Shown here piece after piece: positions 8,168 through 16,787 of a stretch of 32,341 bases of DNA (position 1 is its first letter; each line of letters opens with the position of its first letter). The stretch spans positions 1-32,341 of the forward strand of contig NZ_CAMCEC010000026.1 in NCBI RefSeq assembly GCF_945873775.1, given 5' to 3'. A program made the translations under genes and the position numbers. The notes beneath the pieces are model-generated. The model was not told where the DNA came from and searched no databases. It saw nothing but the letters and a program-made list of their open reading frames with translations. Source of the DNA: an uncultured Treponema sp. (GTDB taxonomy: Bacteria; Spirochaetota; Spirochaetia; Treponematales; Treponemataceae).

Positions 8168-9190
8168 ATGAAATCTGCTGTTACTCAAAATGATGTCGCA
8201 AAAGAAGCCGGCGTAACACGGAGCATGGTAAGCTATGTTATAAGCGGAAACTCTGACCGTTCTGTTGCTCCAGAAACACGCAAAAGAATTTTGGATGCAA
8301 TTGAAAGGCTTGGCTACAGGCCGAACAAGGCGGCACAGGCATTGCAGCAAGGCGATGTTGGTTTTGCAGCGAATAAGCTTGGCGTTGTTCTTTGCTCTTC
8401 TGAAACTTTTTTGCGTCCGTATTATGCGGATATACTTTCTGGAATTCACCTTGAAGCGCATGAGCAGAATTTTCAGGTGAGCTTTATAAGGTTTTTCCAC
8501 GAGCTGAAAAATCCGGTTTTGTTTAACAGTTTGATTCACGAAGAAGAAATCGGCGGGCTGATTCTTGTTGCAACGGATCAGTGCCTGAAAACTGATGAAG
8601 ATAAAAAAATCATCGATAAAATAAAAGAGCGGCTTTCTAAAATTGTCTGCATCGAATTTCAGTATGAAGGTTTGAGCAGCGTTATGTTTGACAGACAGGA
8701 AACTGCGCGGCGGGCAACAGAATATTTGATTCAAAAAGGTTTTTCCGACATAGGATATATTGGCGAGGACGATGACCGCGTGCATGGAGTTCAGCTTGCT
8801 TTGTCTGAAAAAAATCTTGATGCAAAACGAGACAATTTTTTTATTGCCGAAACTTTTGACATGAGCGGCGGATTCAAAGCGATAGATTTTTTTCCTGCTG
8901 ATAAAAAAATTCCACGAGCAATTGTCTGCGGTTCTGACGAAGTTGCGATTGGAGTTCTCCGCGGCTTGAGCAAAAAAAATATTTCGGTTCCAGACGATGT
9001 TGCAATAATCAGCATAGACAATATTGAAATTTCAGAATACACGTGTCCGCCTTTGACCACGATGAATGTGCAGAAAAAAGCAATGGGCGAGCAAGCTGTA
9101 AAAATGATTGTTTCTGGAACGGCAGGAAAGGATGAAAGCGCGCTTAAAATTGTGCTTCCGTCTTCTCTTGTTGTGCGTGAGTCTTGCTAG
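8168..9190 (+). CDS. LacI-family transcriptional regulator
   Basis: This 340-residue protein is a DNA-binding repressor of the LacI/GalR type. The N-terminal helix-turn-helix is complete (TQNDVAKEAGVTRSMVSYVISG, residues about 6-27), followed by the hinge helix region with YRPNKAAQALQQG. The periplasmic-binding-like effector domain runs from about residue 70 to the end, with typical blocks GGLILVATD, DIGYIGE, IVCGSDEVAIGVLRGL and IISIDN, and the C-terminal LVVRES. The ATG follows AAGGTG at good spacing. It is divergent from the outer-membrane barrel gene, so that gene is the first candidate target. I see no perfect LacI-type palindrome between them, and the ligand cannot be told. The 3' end overlaps the converging queH by 47 bp. 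Confidence 0.93.
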   Translation: MKSAVTQNDVAKEAGVTRSMVSYVISGNSDRSVAPETRKRILDAIERLGYRPNKAAQALQQGDVGFAANKLGVVLCSSETFLRPYYADILSGIHLEAHEQNFQVSFIRFFHELKNPVLFNSLIHEEEIGGLILVATDQCLKTDEDKKIIDKIKERLSKIVCIEFQYEGLSSVMFDRQETARRATEYLIQKGFSDIGYIGEDDDRVHGVQLALSEKNLDAKRDNFFIAETFDMSGGFKAIDFFPADKKIPRAIVCGSDEVAIGVLRGLSKKNISVPDDVAIISIDNIEISEYTCPPLTTMNVQKKAMGEQAVKMIVSGTAGKDESALKIVLPSSLVVRESC

Positions 9191-9827
9191 AATTTTCTGC
9201 GGAAAAAATGCAACCGCAATATTGCTGCCGGTAAAGAGAAAATTCTTTGCTAAGCTCAAGGCTTCTAAGAAAACCGCCTTTCTTTTTAAAGTCAGAAAAA
9301 AGCCACTTTGGTTTTTCATTTGCGCATTCAGAAAGCTCTTTTCCAATTTGGTTTATTTTTTCTGAATCCTTAAACGGACTTATTGAAAGCGTTGTGCAAA
9401 AATAATCGAAGCTGTTTTTTTGTGCAAATTCGAAAGTTTTCTTCAGCCTGAACTCGTAGCATCTTCTGCATCGCTCGCCTTTTTCTGGTTCTTTTACAAG
9501 TTCTGGATTTTCCTTGATTTTTATTGCGTCATAGAATTCCTGCGGAATATAACAATCTTCCAGGAGCTTTACAGAATTTTCTTTTGCTGGAGAAAAATCC
9601 GGCAGGAATTTTTTTAGTTCTTCAAGTCGCCTTTTATATTCTTCTTCTGGAAAAATATTTGGATTGTAATACAAGATTGTTATGTCAAAAAATGAAGCAA
9701 GGAATTCCAAAACATAAGATGAGCAAGGCGCGCAGCAAGCATGAAGCAAAAGCTTTGGTCTGTTCTCTAGCGAAATATTTTTTTCTAGCGATGAAAGAAT
9801 TTTTTCAAGCTCGATTTGATAATTCAT
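9144..9827 (-). CDS. queH: Epoxyqueuosine reductase QueH
   Basis: QueH (formerly DUF208) reduces epoxyqueuosine to queuosine in the wobble base of tRNAs with GUN anticodons; it is the non-cobalamin alternative to QueG. The 227-residue protein carries the full cysteine signature: Cys31, Cys32 and Cys35 in HACCAPCSSYV, Cys120 and Cys123 in GERCRRCYEFRL, and Cys204 and Cys206 in YRQQYCGC. These residues bind the metal cluster. The ATG lies two bases after the stop of the upstream lipid-kinase gene, so translation is probably coupled and the two form an operon. The tail after residue 210 is polar and looks dispensable. It overlaps the end of the convergent lacI-type gene. Confidence 0.94.
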   Translation of the reverse strand: MNYQIELEKILSSLEKNISLENRPKLLLHACCAPCSSYVLEFLASFFDITILYYNPNIFPEEEYKRRLEELKKFLPDFSPAKENSVKLLEDCYIPQEFYDAIKIKENPELVKEPEKGERCRRCYEFRLKKTFEFAQKNSFDYFCTTLSISPFKDSEKINQIGKELSECANEKPKWLFSDFKKKGGFLRSLELSKEFSLYRQQYCGCIFSAENSSKTHAQQEKTEAQF

Positions 9828-9829
9828 TT

Positions 9830-10759
9830 TTAAATGCCCAGTATTTTTAATTTTTTTTCAAAAGTGCGAACTGTTATTTCAGAAGTTTTTTGATAGACTT
9901 CGCCATCCGTGTGCAGCCAAAGCGGAATTGTTGTCTTGAATGTTGCGCTTGAAAATTCTATTAAATTTATTCCAGGAAAAATTCCGTGCAGCCCGAAAAA
10001 AGCAGTTGGCAAAGCAAAAAGAATTCCTAGAACTGTTTTGTTGTTTACAATGCACAAATTCATTTTTCCATCCGTAGGATTCGCTTTTGGACAGAATTTA
10101 AATCCGCCGCCTTCATAACGATGAACCATTGAAGCTGCAAAAAGAAATTTCGGCAGGACAAGTTTTTTGCCATTATCAAATTCAACTGCGCAATCTGCCT
10201 TTGGAGCGTGAATAATTTGATTCAATGCTATTGCAAGATACGTCAATTTTCCAAGTCCGAATTTGTTCAAGTTTCTTTTTATAAATGAATGTGAGGATTT
10301 TTGGCAGACCGCTGCGTCGAATCCCAAGCCTGAGCTTACAACAAATTTTCTTTTTGTTTTTTCTGTAATAACTTCGCCTAAATCTAATTCAACTGGCTTT
10401 GTGGCTGAAAGAATTTTTTCAAGGCATTTTTTTACTGACTTTGAAATTTTCATGTCGCGCGCAAAATCGTTGCTTGAGCCTGTCGGAATGTATGCGAGCA
10501 TAACAGTTTCAAAATTTTGTATTCCCTGAACTGCGTCATTTAAAGTTCCGTCGCCGCCAAGAATTACAATTGTGCAGTTTTTTTCTGCTGAAGATTTTTC
10601 GCTGATTTTGGAGCAGATTTTTGTAACGTCTCCATGCTCTTTTGAAAACTCAACATCATATAGAATTTTTCTTGAAATCAAAACCGGCTCAATTTTTCTT
10701 TTCCATAATCGAAGTCCTTTGCCTGAGCGCGAAACTGGATTTACAATAAAATGAAACAT
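9830..10759 (-). CDS. Diacylglycerol/lipid kinase family protein (DagK/YegS-like)
   Basis: A cytoplasmic lipid kinase of the DAGK catalytic-domain family, which phosphorylates diacylglycerol or a related lipid using ATP. Its 309 residues match the family. Signatures are the N-terminal FIVNPVSRSGKG, the nucleotide loop GGDGTLND at 68-75, and GSSNDFARD at about 94-102; the C-terminal DGE of LHTDGEVY is also typical. The lipid substrate (diacylglycerol, sphingoid base or undecaprenol) cannot be decided from sequence. It is the first gene of an operon with queH, two bases apart. The start has no Shine-Dalgarno site but has a promoter whose -10 box ends six bases before the ATG, predicting a leaderless message. 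Confidence 0.9.
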   Translation of the reverse strand: MFHFIVNPVSRSGKGLRLWKRKIEPVLISRKILYDVEFSKEHGDVTKICSKISEKSSAEKNCTIVILGGDGTLNDAVQGIQNFETVMLAYIPTGSSNDFARDMKISKSVKKCLEKILSATKPVELDLGEVITEKTKRKFVVSSGLGFDAAVCQKSSHSFIKRNLNKFGLGKLTYLAIALNQIIHAPKADCAVEFDNGKKLVLPKFLFAASMVHRYEGGGFKFCPKANPTDGKMNLCIVNNKTVLGILFALPTAFFGLHGIFPGINLIEFSSATFKTTIPLWLHTDGEVYQKTSEITVRTFEKKLKILGI

Positions 10760-10765
10760 TTAAAA

Positions 10766-10794
10766 AGAATAGCACAAAAATGCAAAAACGTCAG
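10766..10794 (-). promoter_or_regulatory. Promoter of the lipid kinase-queH operon, probably leaderless
   Basis: On the minus strand, CTGACG (complement of 10789-10794), a 17-nt spacer and an extended -10 TGCTATTCT (TATTCT is the complement of 10766-10771) end six bases before the ATG at 10759. No ribosome binding site fits in that gap. Confidence 0.5.
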
Positions 10795-10798
10795 CGGA

Positions 10799-10827
10799 TT
10801 GTTTTTTTCTTTTCCCTCTGATAAAAT
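10799..10827 (+). promoter_or_regulatory. Promoter of the PTS-EIIC-like gene
   Basis: TTGTTT at 10799-10804, a 17-nt spacer and TAAAAT at 10822-10827. The predicted start near 10834 gives a leader of about 118 nt, unusually long for this window, which carries the structured segment described next. Confidence 0.45.
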
Positions 10828-10849
10828 AAAATTGTAACGATGATTACGT

Positions 10850-10909
10850 TGTGATGACTGTCGGTTGAATCCCACAACCTAACGAGCCTACGAACGCTCC
10901 TATCACTGC
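10850..10909 (+). promoter_or_regulatory. Candidate structured leader RNA (three-way junction)
   Basis: The leader can fold into an outer stem GTGAT (about 10851-10855) with ATCAC closing near 10907. It encloses two hairpins: GGTTG/CAACC with a seven-base loop, and GAGC/GCTC with an eight-base loop containing ACGA. The arrangement is riboswitch-like, but I cannot match it to a known class (purine, cobalamin, TPP, FMN, c-di-GMP and guanidine classes were considered). It lies upstream of a membrane transporter. No intrinsic terminator is obvious before the ATG, so control of translation would be more likely. Confidence 0.3.
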
Positions 10910-10951
10910 ATTTCCAAGTAAGCAATCTAAAAAATTTTTAAAGGACTCTTT

Positions 10952-12016
10952 ATGAACAAGTATGTTAAACGCTACTTAATCGATGCGATGGGCGGAATGG
11001 CGCAAGGACTTTTTGCGTCCCTTTTGATTGGAACAATTGTCAAGACTTTGGGACAGCAGCTGCTTAGGCTTGGAACAAATCCTGTTTTTGAATTTTTTGT
11101 TTCAGCAGGAAACTTTGCCTGTGAAGCTCATGTTGTTGGCGCGGCTATGGCTGTTGGAATTGGATACGCGATGGGAGCTTCTTCCCTTGTTTTGTTTACT
11201 CTTGTTGCTGTTGGCGCGGCTGCAAATGTTTCTGGCGGAGCTGGAGGACCGCTTGCAGTTCTTATAATTGCAGTTCTTTCATGCGAATGCGGAATGCTAG
11301 TAAGCAAAAAAACAAAAGTTGACATTATTGTAACGCCTTTGGTTACAATTGCCGCCGGAGTTTTTTTCACTTTGCTTTTTGCAAGCCATATTGGAAAAGC
11401 CGCCTATGCGTTTGGAAATTTAATTATGTGGGCAACAACATTAAAGCCTTTCTTAATGGGAATTCTTATTTCTGTAATTGTCGGAATTCTTTTGACTCTT
11501 CCTGTAAGCTCTGCGGCGGTTTGCGCGGCTCTTGGACTTACAGGGCTTGCGGGCGGAGCTGCTGTTGCCGGCTGTTGCGCTCAAATGGTTGGATTTGCAG
11601 TTATGAGTTTTAAAGAAAATGGCTGGAGCGGAATTTTATCTCAGGGACTTGGAACTTCAATGCTTCAGATGCCGAACATTGTAAAAAATCTGCGGATATG
11701 GATTCCGCCTACGCTTGCTTCCGTTATAACCGGCCCGATTGCGACTTGTGTTTTCAAAATGCAGATGAACGGTGCTGCGGTTTCAAGCGGAATGGGAACT
11801 TGCGGTCTTGTAGGTCAGATTGGAATTATAACAGGATGGTTTGAGCCTTCACAAGCTGCGGTTGCGCACGGAGCTGTTGCAGTTTCGCCGGGAATTTTTG
11901 ACTGGCTTGGACTTGTTCTTATTTGTTTTGTTCTTCCGGCTGTTTTTTCTGTTTTGTTTTGTTCTATATTAAGAAAAATTGGCTGGATAAAAGACGGGGA
12001 TTTGCTTCTTCAGTAA
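10952..12016 (+). CDS. PTS system IIC-like membrane transporter (EIIC type 2)
   Basis: A 354-residue, very hydrophobic protein with roughly eight to ten membrane segments, rich in Gly and Ala. It resembles the PTS_EIIC_2 family, standalone EIIC-like membrane proteins. Supporting patterns are the N-terminal YLIDAMGGMAQGLFASLLIGTI, the Gly-rich GAAANVSGGAGGPLAV loop, and PTLASVITGPIATCVFKM-NGAAVSSGMGTCG in the C-terminal half. No EIIA or EIIB domain is fused or adjacent, so phosphotransfer coupling cannot be shown and it may work as a simple transporter. The ATG follows AAAGGA. The substrate is unknown; the structured leader suggests expression responds to a small molecule. Confidence 0.75.
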   Translation: MNKYVKRYLIDAMGGMAQGLFASLLIGTIVKTLGQQLLRLGTNPVFEFFVSAGNFACEAHVVGAAMAVGIGYAMGASSLVLFTLVAVGAAANVSGGAGGPLAVLIIAVLSCECGMLVSKKTKVDIIVTPLVTIAAGVFFTLLFASHIGKAAYAFGNLIMWATTLKPFLMGILISVIVGILLTLPVSSAAVCAALGLTGLAGGAAVAGCCAQMVGFAVMSFKENGWSGILSQGLGTSMLQMPNIVKNLRIWIPPTLASVITGPIATCVFKMQMNGAAVSSGMGTCGLVGQIGIITGWFEPSQAAVAHGAVAVSPGIFDWLGLVLICFVLPAVFSVLFCSILRKIGWIKDGDLLLQ

Positions 12017-12063
12017 AATTTAAATCTTCTAAAATTTAATGTTGAAATGCCGATAAAAAGACC

Positions 12064-14469
12064 ATGCGTATACTCTTTTTAAAATTGTGCATTTCAGCAT
12101 CATTTTTTTCTTTTTTTTCGGGAATTGTTTTTGCCCAGTCAAAGCCTTTGTATAAGCTTCCAGAGGTTTATCTTGAAAGAAGAGTTTCTGAAAATCCAGA
12201 GCCATTTTTAATCGGAACAGACACTGGACTTTTTAAGATTCTTCCGAGCGGAATTGCAGATCCTTTGTGGACAGAAGGAAAAGTTGAACGCATTTTAAGA
12301 ACTCAGGCAAAATGGTTTTTTGTTACAGAAAAAGGAATTTATTCTTCTTTAGATTTAAAGGAATTTACGCAGCGCAATATAGGACTTCCCTCATTAATCG
12401 TAAAAAATTATGAAAACGGAAAAAAAGAAATAGTTCAAAAAATGCCTCTTTTAAAAGACATTTGCGCAGATCCATTGAATCCAGATATTTTAGTTACAGC
12501 CACAAAAGATGAAGTTTTTATAACTCGTGACGGCGGCGCAACTTGGAAGTCTCTTGGTTCGGCAAGCAATTACACTGCTGGAATGAAAGCGGTCGCAGTT
12601 TCGCACATGCCGGTTTATGGAAAAAACGGAGAAATTGAAAGCAGCGAAATTGTTGTTTTTATGTCGCATCCGATTTACGGTTTTAGCTATTGCCGCGCTG
12701 ATGAAAAAAATCCAAAGTGGATTGACGTGAGCGCAGGTTTTTCCGCAATGCAAAGCCTTACGCAGGTCGATGAAATTTCTGATATTCTGCCAGTTTTGTG
12801 CCGGGATTCATCTGGAAATATTTATGCGGAAATTTATCTTTCCCAGTCATTTATTCCAAATATTTACAGATTTGACTGGCGGACAAAAAAAGCTGAAAAA
12901 ATTTATCAAGGCGAAAATCCGTGCGATGCAATTGACGGACTTTGTCAAGACGGCTCTAACTTGATTTTTTCAACAGTCGGAAAAATTCTTTCGCTTTCTC
13001 TTGAAACAAGGGAAGTTTCAGAAATTTCAAGTTTCAATTCTTGGCGGGAAAATTTAACTGCTGCAGGCGACACTATAAATTCAGCTTTTGTTCCCAAGAA
13101 TATTTCGCAGCTTGGAGCGAATGTTACTTTAAATGAGCTTTGGCTTTTAAATCCTGAAACGATTCTTTCTCCCTGGGCTTCGATTGCAAATAAAAAGAAA
13201 TCAATTTATGCGTCTGTCTATCAGCTTAGAAATTCTGCGGGAATTGAAAAGTACAAAAAAATTATTTCTGACAACAAACTCAATTCTGTTGTAATTGACA
13301 TGAAAGATGACTACGGACTTTTGCGATTCGAGCCGAACAGTCAGCTTTTAAAGCAAAAAGGAAAAGTTACTCAGTACAAAATTGACTTGGAGCAAGTTGT
13401 AAGCGAATTTAAAAATGACGGTGTTTATCTTATTGCGCGCATCGTTGTTTTTAAAGACAGAAATTTGGCTTCGTATGATAAAGGAAAATATGCAGTTTGG
13501 AATTCCCGCACAAATTCGCCATGGATGGGAATCCGCGGAAAAGAAAATGTTACTGATGAAAATGGAAATCCGGCTGGAACAAAAACTGTTTATTATGATG
13601 AAAACTGGGTTGATCCTTACAGCGAGGAAGTTTGGGAATACAATGTTGAAATTGCAAAGGAACTTGTTTCCCGTGGCTTTGATGAAATTCAGTTTGACTA
13701 CATAAGATTTCCGACTGACGGAACAAATTTAAATTCCGCAGTTTACAGATGGCGCGATAAAGGCATGGTAAAAGAAAGCGCGCTGGTTTCATTTTTGTCC
13801 TATGCACGCAAAAATATAAAAGCTCCTATTGGAATTGACATTTACGGCGCAAACGGCTGGTACAGAAGCGGAACACGAACAGGCCAAGATGTTGAGCTTA
13901 TGAGTGAATATGTCGATGTCATTTGCCCGATGTTTTATCCGTCGCATTTTGAGCAGGATTTCCTTGAGTATCCGCCTTATGAAGAACGTGCGTACAGAAT
14001 TTATTTTTACGGCTCATTTAGAAATACAATAATCGGAAGAAACAGAATTATTGTGCGTCCTTGGATTCAGGCGTTTTACATGGGCGTAAGGCACGATAGA
14101 AAATATTATGACAAGAATTATGTTCTTCGGGAAATTTTTGGTGTGCGCGATGGTCTTGACAGAGGATATATGCATTGGAATAATTCCGGCGGATATTATG
14201 AGGACATCAGCCCAGATCCACAGAACAATGAAATTTCTCCGTGGCATGAAAAAGAATGCGATTTGCAAAAACGAATTCCGGCATTCAGTCTGGGAATAAA
14301 AAATTCTTCAGATTCCGATTTGCAGGATTTGGAGCAGAAAAAAGAAAATGCAAAGGACATGATTTCAATTTGGAATTCTGTGCTGGACAATGAGCTTGAA
14401 TACGAAAACGCAAGTGTTACAACAAGAAATTTCCTTCATGTAAAGCCTGTGTTCGGTGGAAGCAAATGA
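12064..14469 (+). CDS. Secreted putative glycoside hydrolase (DUF4015) with BNR-type N-terminal region
   Basis: The 801-residue protein begins with a signal peptide (about 1-24, ending VFAQ). The N-terminal part (about 45-360) looks like a beta-propeller: it contains a BNR/Asp-box motif ITRDGGATW near residue 152 and repeated strand-like blocks. From about 380 to 700 it matches the putative glycosyl hydrolase domain DUF4015: a TIM-barrel pattern with SVVIDMKDDYGLLRF, FDEIQFDYIRFPTDG near 538-552, GIDIYGANGW and VDVICPMFYPSHF. Substrate is unknown; action on cell-surface or gut polysaccharide is plausible. The stop overlaps the mnmE start by four bases (ATGA), so the two are translationally coupled. 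The upstream ribosome binding site is weak; a GATAAA six bases before the ATG hints at another short-leader start. Confidence 0.85.
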   Translation: MRILFLKLCISASFFSFFSGIVFAQSKPLYKLPEVYLERRVSENPEPFLIGTDTGLFKILPSGIADPLWTEGKVERILRTQAKWFFVTEKGIYSSLDLKEFTQRNIGLPSLIVKNYENGKKEIVQKMPLLKDICADPLNPDILVTATKDEVFITRDGGATWKSLGSASNYTAGMKAVAVSHMPVYGKNGEIESSEIVVFMSHPIYGFSYCRADEKNPKWIDVSAGFSAMQSLTQVDEISDILPVLCRDSSGNIYAEIYLSQSFIPNIYRFDWRTKKAEKIYQGENPCDAIDGLCQDGSNLIFSTVGKILSLSLETREVSEISSFNSWRENLTAAGDTINSAFVPKNISQLGANVTLNELWLLNPETILSPWASIANKKKSIYASVYQLRNSAGIEKYKKIISDNKLNSVVIDMKDDYGLLRFEPNSQLLKQKGKVTQYKIDLEQVVSEFKNDGVYLIARIVVFKDRNLASYDKGKYAVWNSRTNSPWMGIRGKENVTDENGNPAGTKTVYYDENWVDPYSEEVWEYNVEIAKELVSRGFDEIQFDYIRFPTDGTNLNSAVYRWRDKGMVKESALVSFLSYARKNIKAPIGIDIYGANGWYRSGTRTGQDVELMSEYVDVICPMFYPSHFEQDFLEYPPYEERAYRIYFYGSFRNTIIGRNRIIVRPWIQAFYMGVRHDRKYYDKNYVLREIFGVRDGLDRGYMHWNNSGGYYEDISPDPQNNEISPWHEKECDLQKRIPAFSLGIKNSSDSDLQDLEQKKENAKDMISIWNSVLDNELEYENASVTTRNFLHVKPVFGGSK

Positions 14470-15854
14470 ATAAATATACGCCAGAAGAACCGATAGCGGC
14501 AATTGCAACAGCTCTTGTTCCTTCTGCAATCGGAATTGTCAGAACGAGCGGAAAAAACTGCATTGAGCTTGTAAGCAAAATTTTTTCACGCAAAAAAGCT
14601 CTCTTGCAGGCTGCCGGAAATTCTCTTGTTTACGGCTGGATTGAAAATCCGAAAATTCAGAATGGAAACAAAAAAATTGATGAAGTTATGCTTGGCGTTT
14701 ACAAAGCTCCAAAGTCTTTTACAGGCGAAGACATGGTTGAAATATTTTGCCATGGCGGAGTAAATGTTGTAACTTCAATTTTTTCTTTGCTGCTTGAAAA
14801 TGGTTTTAGAAAAGCCGAGCGTGGAGAATTTACGTTCAGGGCTTATATAAACGGAAAAATGGATCTTACAAAAGCCGAAGCTGTAAAAGAAATAATAGAC
14901 AGCCGCACAAATGCTTCCAGAACCCGCGCCGCCGGACGTTTAAGCGGAAATCTTTTTGAGCAAATTTCTTCTATTAAAAAACTGATTTTGGACACAATTG
15001 GAAACATTGAAGTTGAAATTGAATATCCAGAAGACGAAGAAAATATTTCAGAATCATTTGACACTTCATTGCTAAAAGCCGCGCAGAAAAAACTTTCAGA
15101 CTTGGCTTCTTCTTGGAAGGCTGAAAAACTTTATCAAGACGGAGCAAGAGTTGTTTTGTGCGGAAAAACCAATGCCGGAAAATCAAGTCTTTTCAATTCG
15201 CTTTTAAAAGAAGAGCGCGCAATTGTCAGCAGCATTGAAGGAACGACACGGGACTGGCTTGAGTGCTGGACAGATTTTGCAGGAATCCCTGTAAGGCTTT
15301 TTGATACTGCCGGTCTTAGAAAAACTTCGGACTTAATTGAAGAGCGTGGCGTTGAGCTTGCAAAAGATTTAAGCCAGGATGCGGATGTCATTCTTTATCT
15401 TGTGGACAGTTCAAAAGGAATTTTAAAGGACGATTTGGATTTTATTGAAAGCCAGAAAAATATTCCGGTTGTTTTGGTTTTGAACAAATGCGATTCCTTT
15501 GATTTGAATTTGGATGGAATAAAAAAAGTCTGGAAAGATTCTGTAAAAATTTCTGCAAAAAATAATATCGGAATAGAGCTGCTTGTTTTTAAAGTAAAAG
15601 ACATTTTGTTTGACGGCGAAAAAACTGAACGTGAGCAAAGCGGGCTTGGTTCGGCGCGGCAAAAAAAATCAGTTCAGGAAGCACTGGAACGAGTAACGCA
15701 CGCTTTGGAAATTTCTCAAGATTTCAGCTACGGACTTGATGCGGTTGTTCAGGATTTGGAAGATGCTTTGGAATGCCTTGGTGAAGTTGCCGGTGAAGTT
15801 TCTCCAGACGATGTCCTTGAAAATATTTTCAGCCGCTTTTGTGTCGGCAAATGA
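14466..15854 (+). CDS. mnmE: tRNA modification GTPase MnmE
   Basis: MnmE, with MnmG, installs the 5-carboxymethylaminomethyl-type group on wobble uridine of certain tRNAs, using GTP hydrolysis and a formyl-folate donor. The 462-residue protein has the N-terminal folate-binding domain (AIATALVPSAIGIVRTSG), a helical domain with GEFTFRAYINGKMDLTKAEAV, and an inserted GTPase domain. That domain has G1 GKTNAGKSS near 233, switch I EGTTRDW, G3 DTAG near 280 and G4 NKCD near 340. The C-terminal catalytic motif is FCVGK, with Cys459. The start overlaps the preceding gene's stop. The -35 box of the next gene's promoter overlaps the stop codon of mnmE. Confidence 0.96.
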   Translation: MNKYTPEEPIAAIATALVPSAIGIVRTSGKNCIELVSKIFSRKKALLQAAGNSLVYGWIENPKIQNGNKKIDEVMLGVYKAPKSFTGEDMVEIFCHGGVNVVTSIFSLLLENGFRKAERGEFTFRAYINGKMDLTKAEAVKEIIDSRTNASRTRAAGRLSGNLFEQISSIKKLILDTIGNIEVEIEYPEDEENISESFDTSLLKAAQKKLSDLASSWKAEKLYQDGARVVLCGKTNAGKSSLFNSLLKEERAIVSSIEGTTRDWLECWTDFAGIPVRLFDTAGLRKTSDLIEERGVELAKDLSQDADVILYLVDSSKGILKDDLDFIESQKNIPVVLVLNKCDSFDLNLDGIKKVWKDSVKISAKNNIGIELLVFKVKDILFDGEKTEREQSGLGSARQKKSVQEALERVTHALEISQDFSYGLDAVVQDLEDALECLGEVAGEVSPDDVLENIFSRFCVGK

Positions 15855-15879
15855 CAACAGATTTTTTTTTCAGTATAAT
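15851..15879 (+). promoter_or_regulatory. Promoter of the aminotransferase-like gene, probably leaderless
   Basis: ATGACA at 15851-15856, a 17-nt spacer and TATAAT at 15874-15879, nine bases before the ATG at 15889. The spacer contains a nine-T run (15862-15870), so slippage would change the spacer length and promoter strength. Confidence 0.6.
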
Positions 15880-15888
15880 CAGATTCAA

Positions 15889-16695
15889 ATGAACGAAATT
15901 GATTTTTTAGCGGAAGAAATTTTTTTACGGTACGGAAATGTAAAGCGCGCGCGCGGACCGTTTTTGTATACAGAAAAAGGCAAGCGTCTTACAGATTTGT
16001 ATCAGGAAAATGGCAGGGCAATTTTGGGCTGGGGCGGCTCTTCTGCATTCACAATGTTAAAGAATGCTCTTGACCGCGGAGCGACCGGCAGCTTTAAAAC
16101 TTGCTTTTCAGGAAGGCTTGAAAAATCTGTAAATGCTCTTTTCTTTGGATGCAAACGCAAAGTTTTTATCTTTGCAAAAAAATCTGACTGCCTTTCCGCC
16201 GCTGTAAAAATCAGCCCGCAAAATACTTTTGTCTGGAAGCCTTGGAGCGAAACTGCTTTTGAACATGACAATGCTGACTGCATAATTTTTGAGCCGCCTC
16301 TTCCTTGGACAAGCGGAATTTACATTCTTGCTGTAAAAATTGATTTGGCTGAAAAAATTCCGCAAGAAGTTTTAAAGGAAACAATAAAACTTTCTTCGCC
16401 AATTGAAGCCGCCGTTACCCGCTCAATTTATAATTTGATTTCGGCATTGCAAACTAGGCAGGAAAAAGACTGGTTTATTTATGATTTAACTTTGACAAAA
16501 TACTGGCAGAGAAAAGGTCCTTATCTTTTTCCGAAAATTCCAAAAGAGTTTTATGGAAAATTTCTTTTGCATTGTCTTGACCTTGGAATTGTCGCAAGCC
16601 CTGTTTATGAACAGCCGAGCATTGTTCCGTTTGGCGCAGACAAAGGCGTTTTTGAAATATTAAAGAAAAATCCGTTTGTTTATAAAGATGAATAA
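15889..16695 (+). CDS. Uncharacterised protein with aminotransferase-like N terminus
   Basis: I do not recognise a confirmed family. The 268-residue protein, read from the ATG at 15889, has an N-terminal pattern (GPFLYTEKGKRLTDLYQENGRAILGWG) that resembles the entry strand of class III, fold-type I PLP aminotransferases such as ornithine aminotransferase. It is much shorter than those enzymes (about 400-450 residues), and I find no clear PLP-lysine motif, so it may be a degenerate or repurposed member. No signal peptide or membrane segment is seen, so it is probably cytoplasmic. A longer in-frame reading from 15736 would overlap mnmE by about 120 bp and is rejected: a consensus -10 box lies just before 15889. 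It follows mnmE closely but has its own promoter. Confidence 0.65.
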   Translation: MNEIDFLAEEIFLRYGNVKRARGPFLYTEKGKRLTDLYQENGRAILGWGGSSAFTMLKNALDRGATGSFKTCFSGRLEKSVNALFFGCKRKVFIFAKKSDCLSAAVKISPQNTFVWKPWSETAFEHDNADCIIFEPPLPWTSGIYILAVKIDLAEKIPQEVLKETIKLSSPIEAAVTRSIYNLISALQTRQEKDWFIYDLTLTKYWQRKGPYLFPKIPKEFYGKFLLHCLDLGIVASPVYEQPSIVPFGADKGVFEILKKNPFVYKDE

Positions 16696-16787
16696 TCATT
16701 TTAGAAATAAGTGGATTTTTGCCCAAAACTGAATTATATTTGATATAGGCATTTTATACTGCTGAACATATTTCTAGGAGGAAAAAT

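Noticed and set aside
10850..10909. Purine-type or guanidine-II riboswitch
   Set aside because: The junction sequences and conserved loop bases of those classes are not present; only the general layout fits.
12042..12063. Seventh leaderless promoter, before the DUF4015 gene
   Set aside because: GATAAA is six bases from the ATG, but no acceptable -35 is found at 16-18 nt, so it is not counted.
15736..15888. Earlier start for the aminotransferase-like gene
   Set aside because: It would overlap mnmE by about 120 bp, and a -35/-10 pair lies between it and the ATG at 15889.
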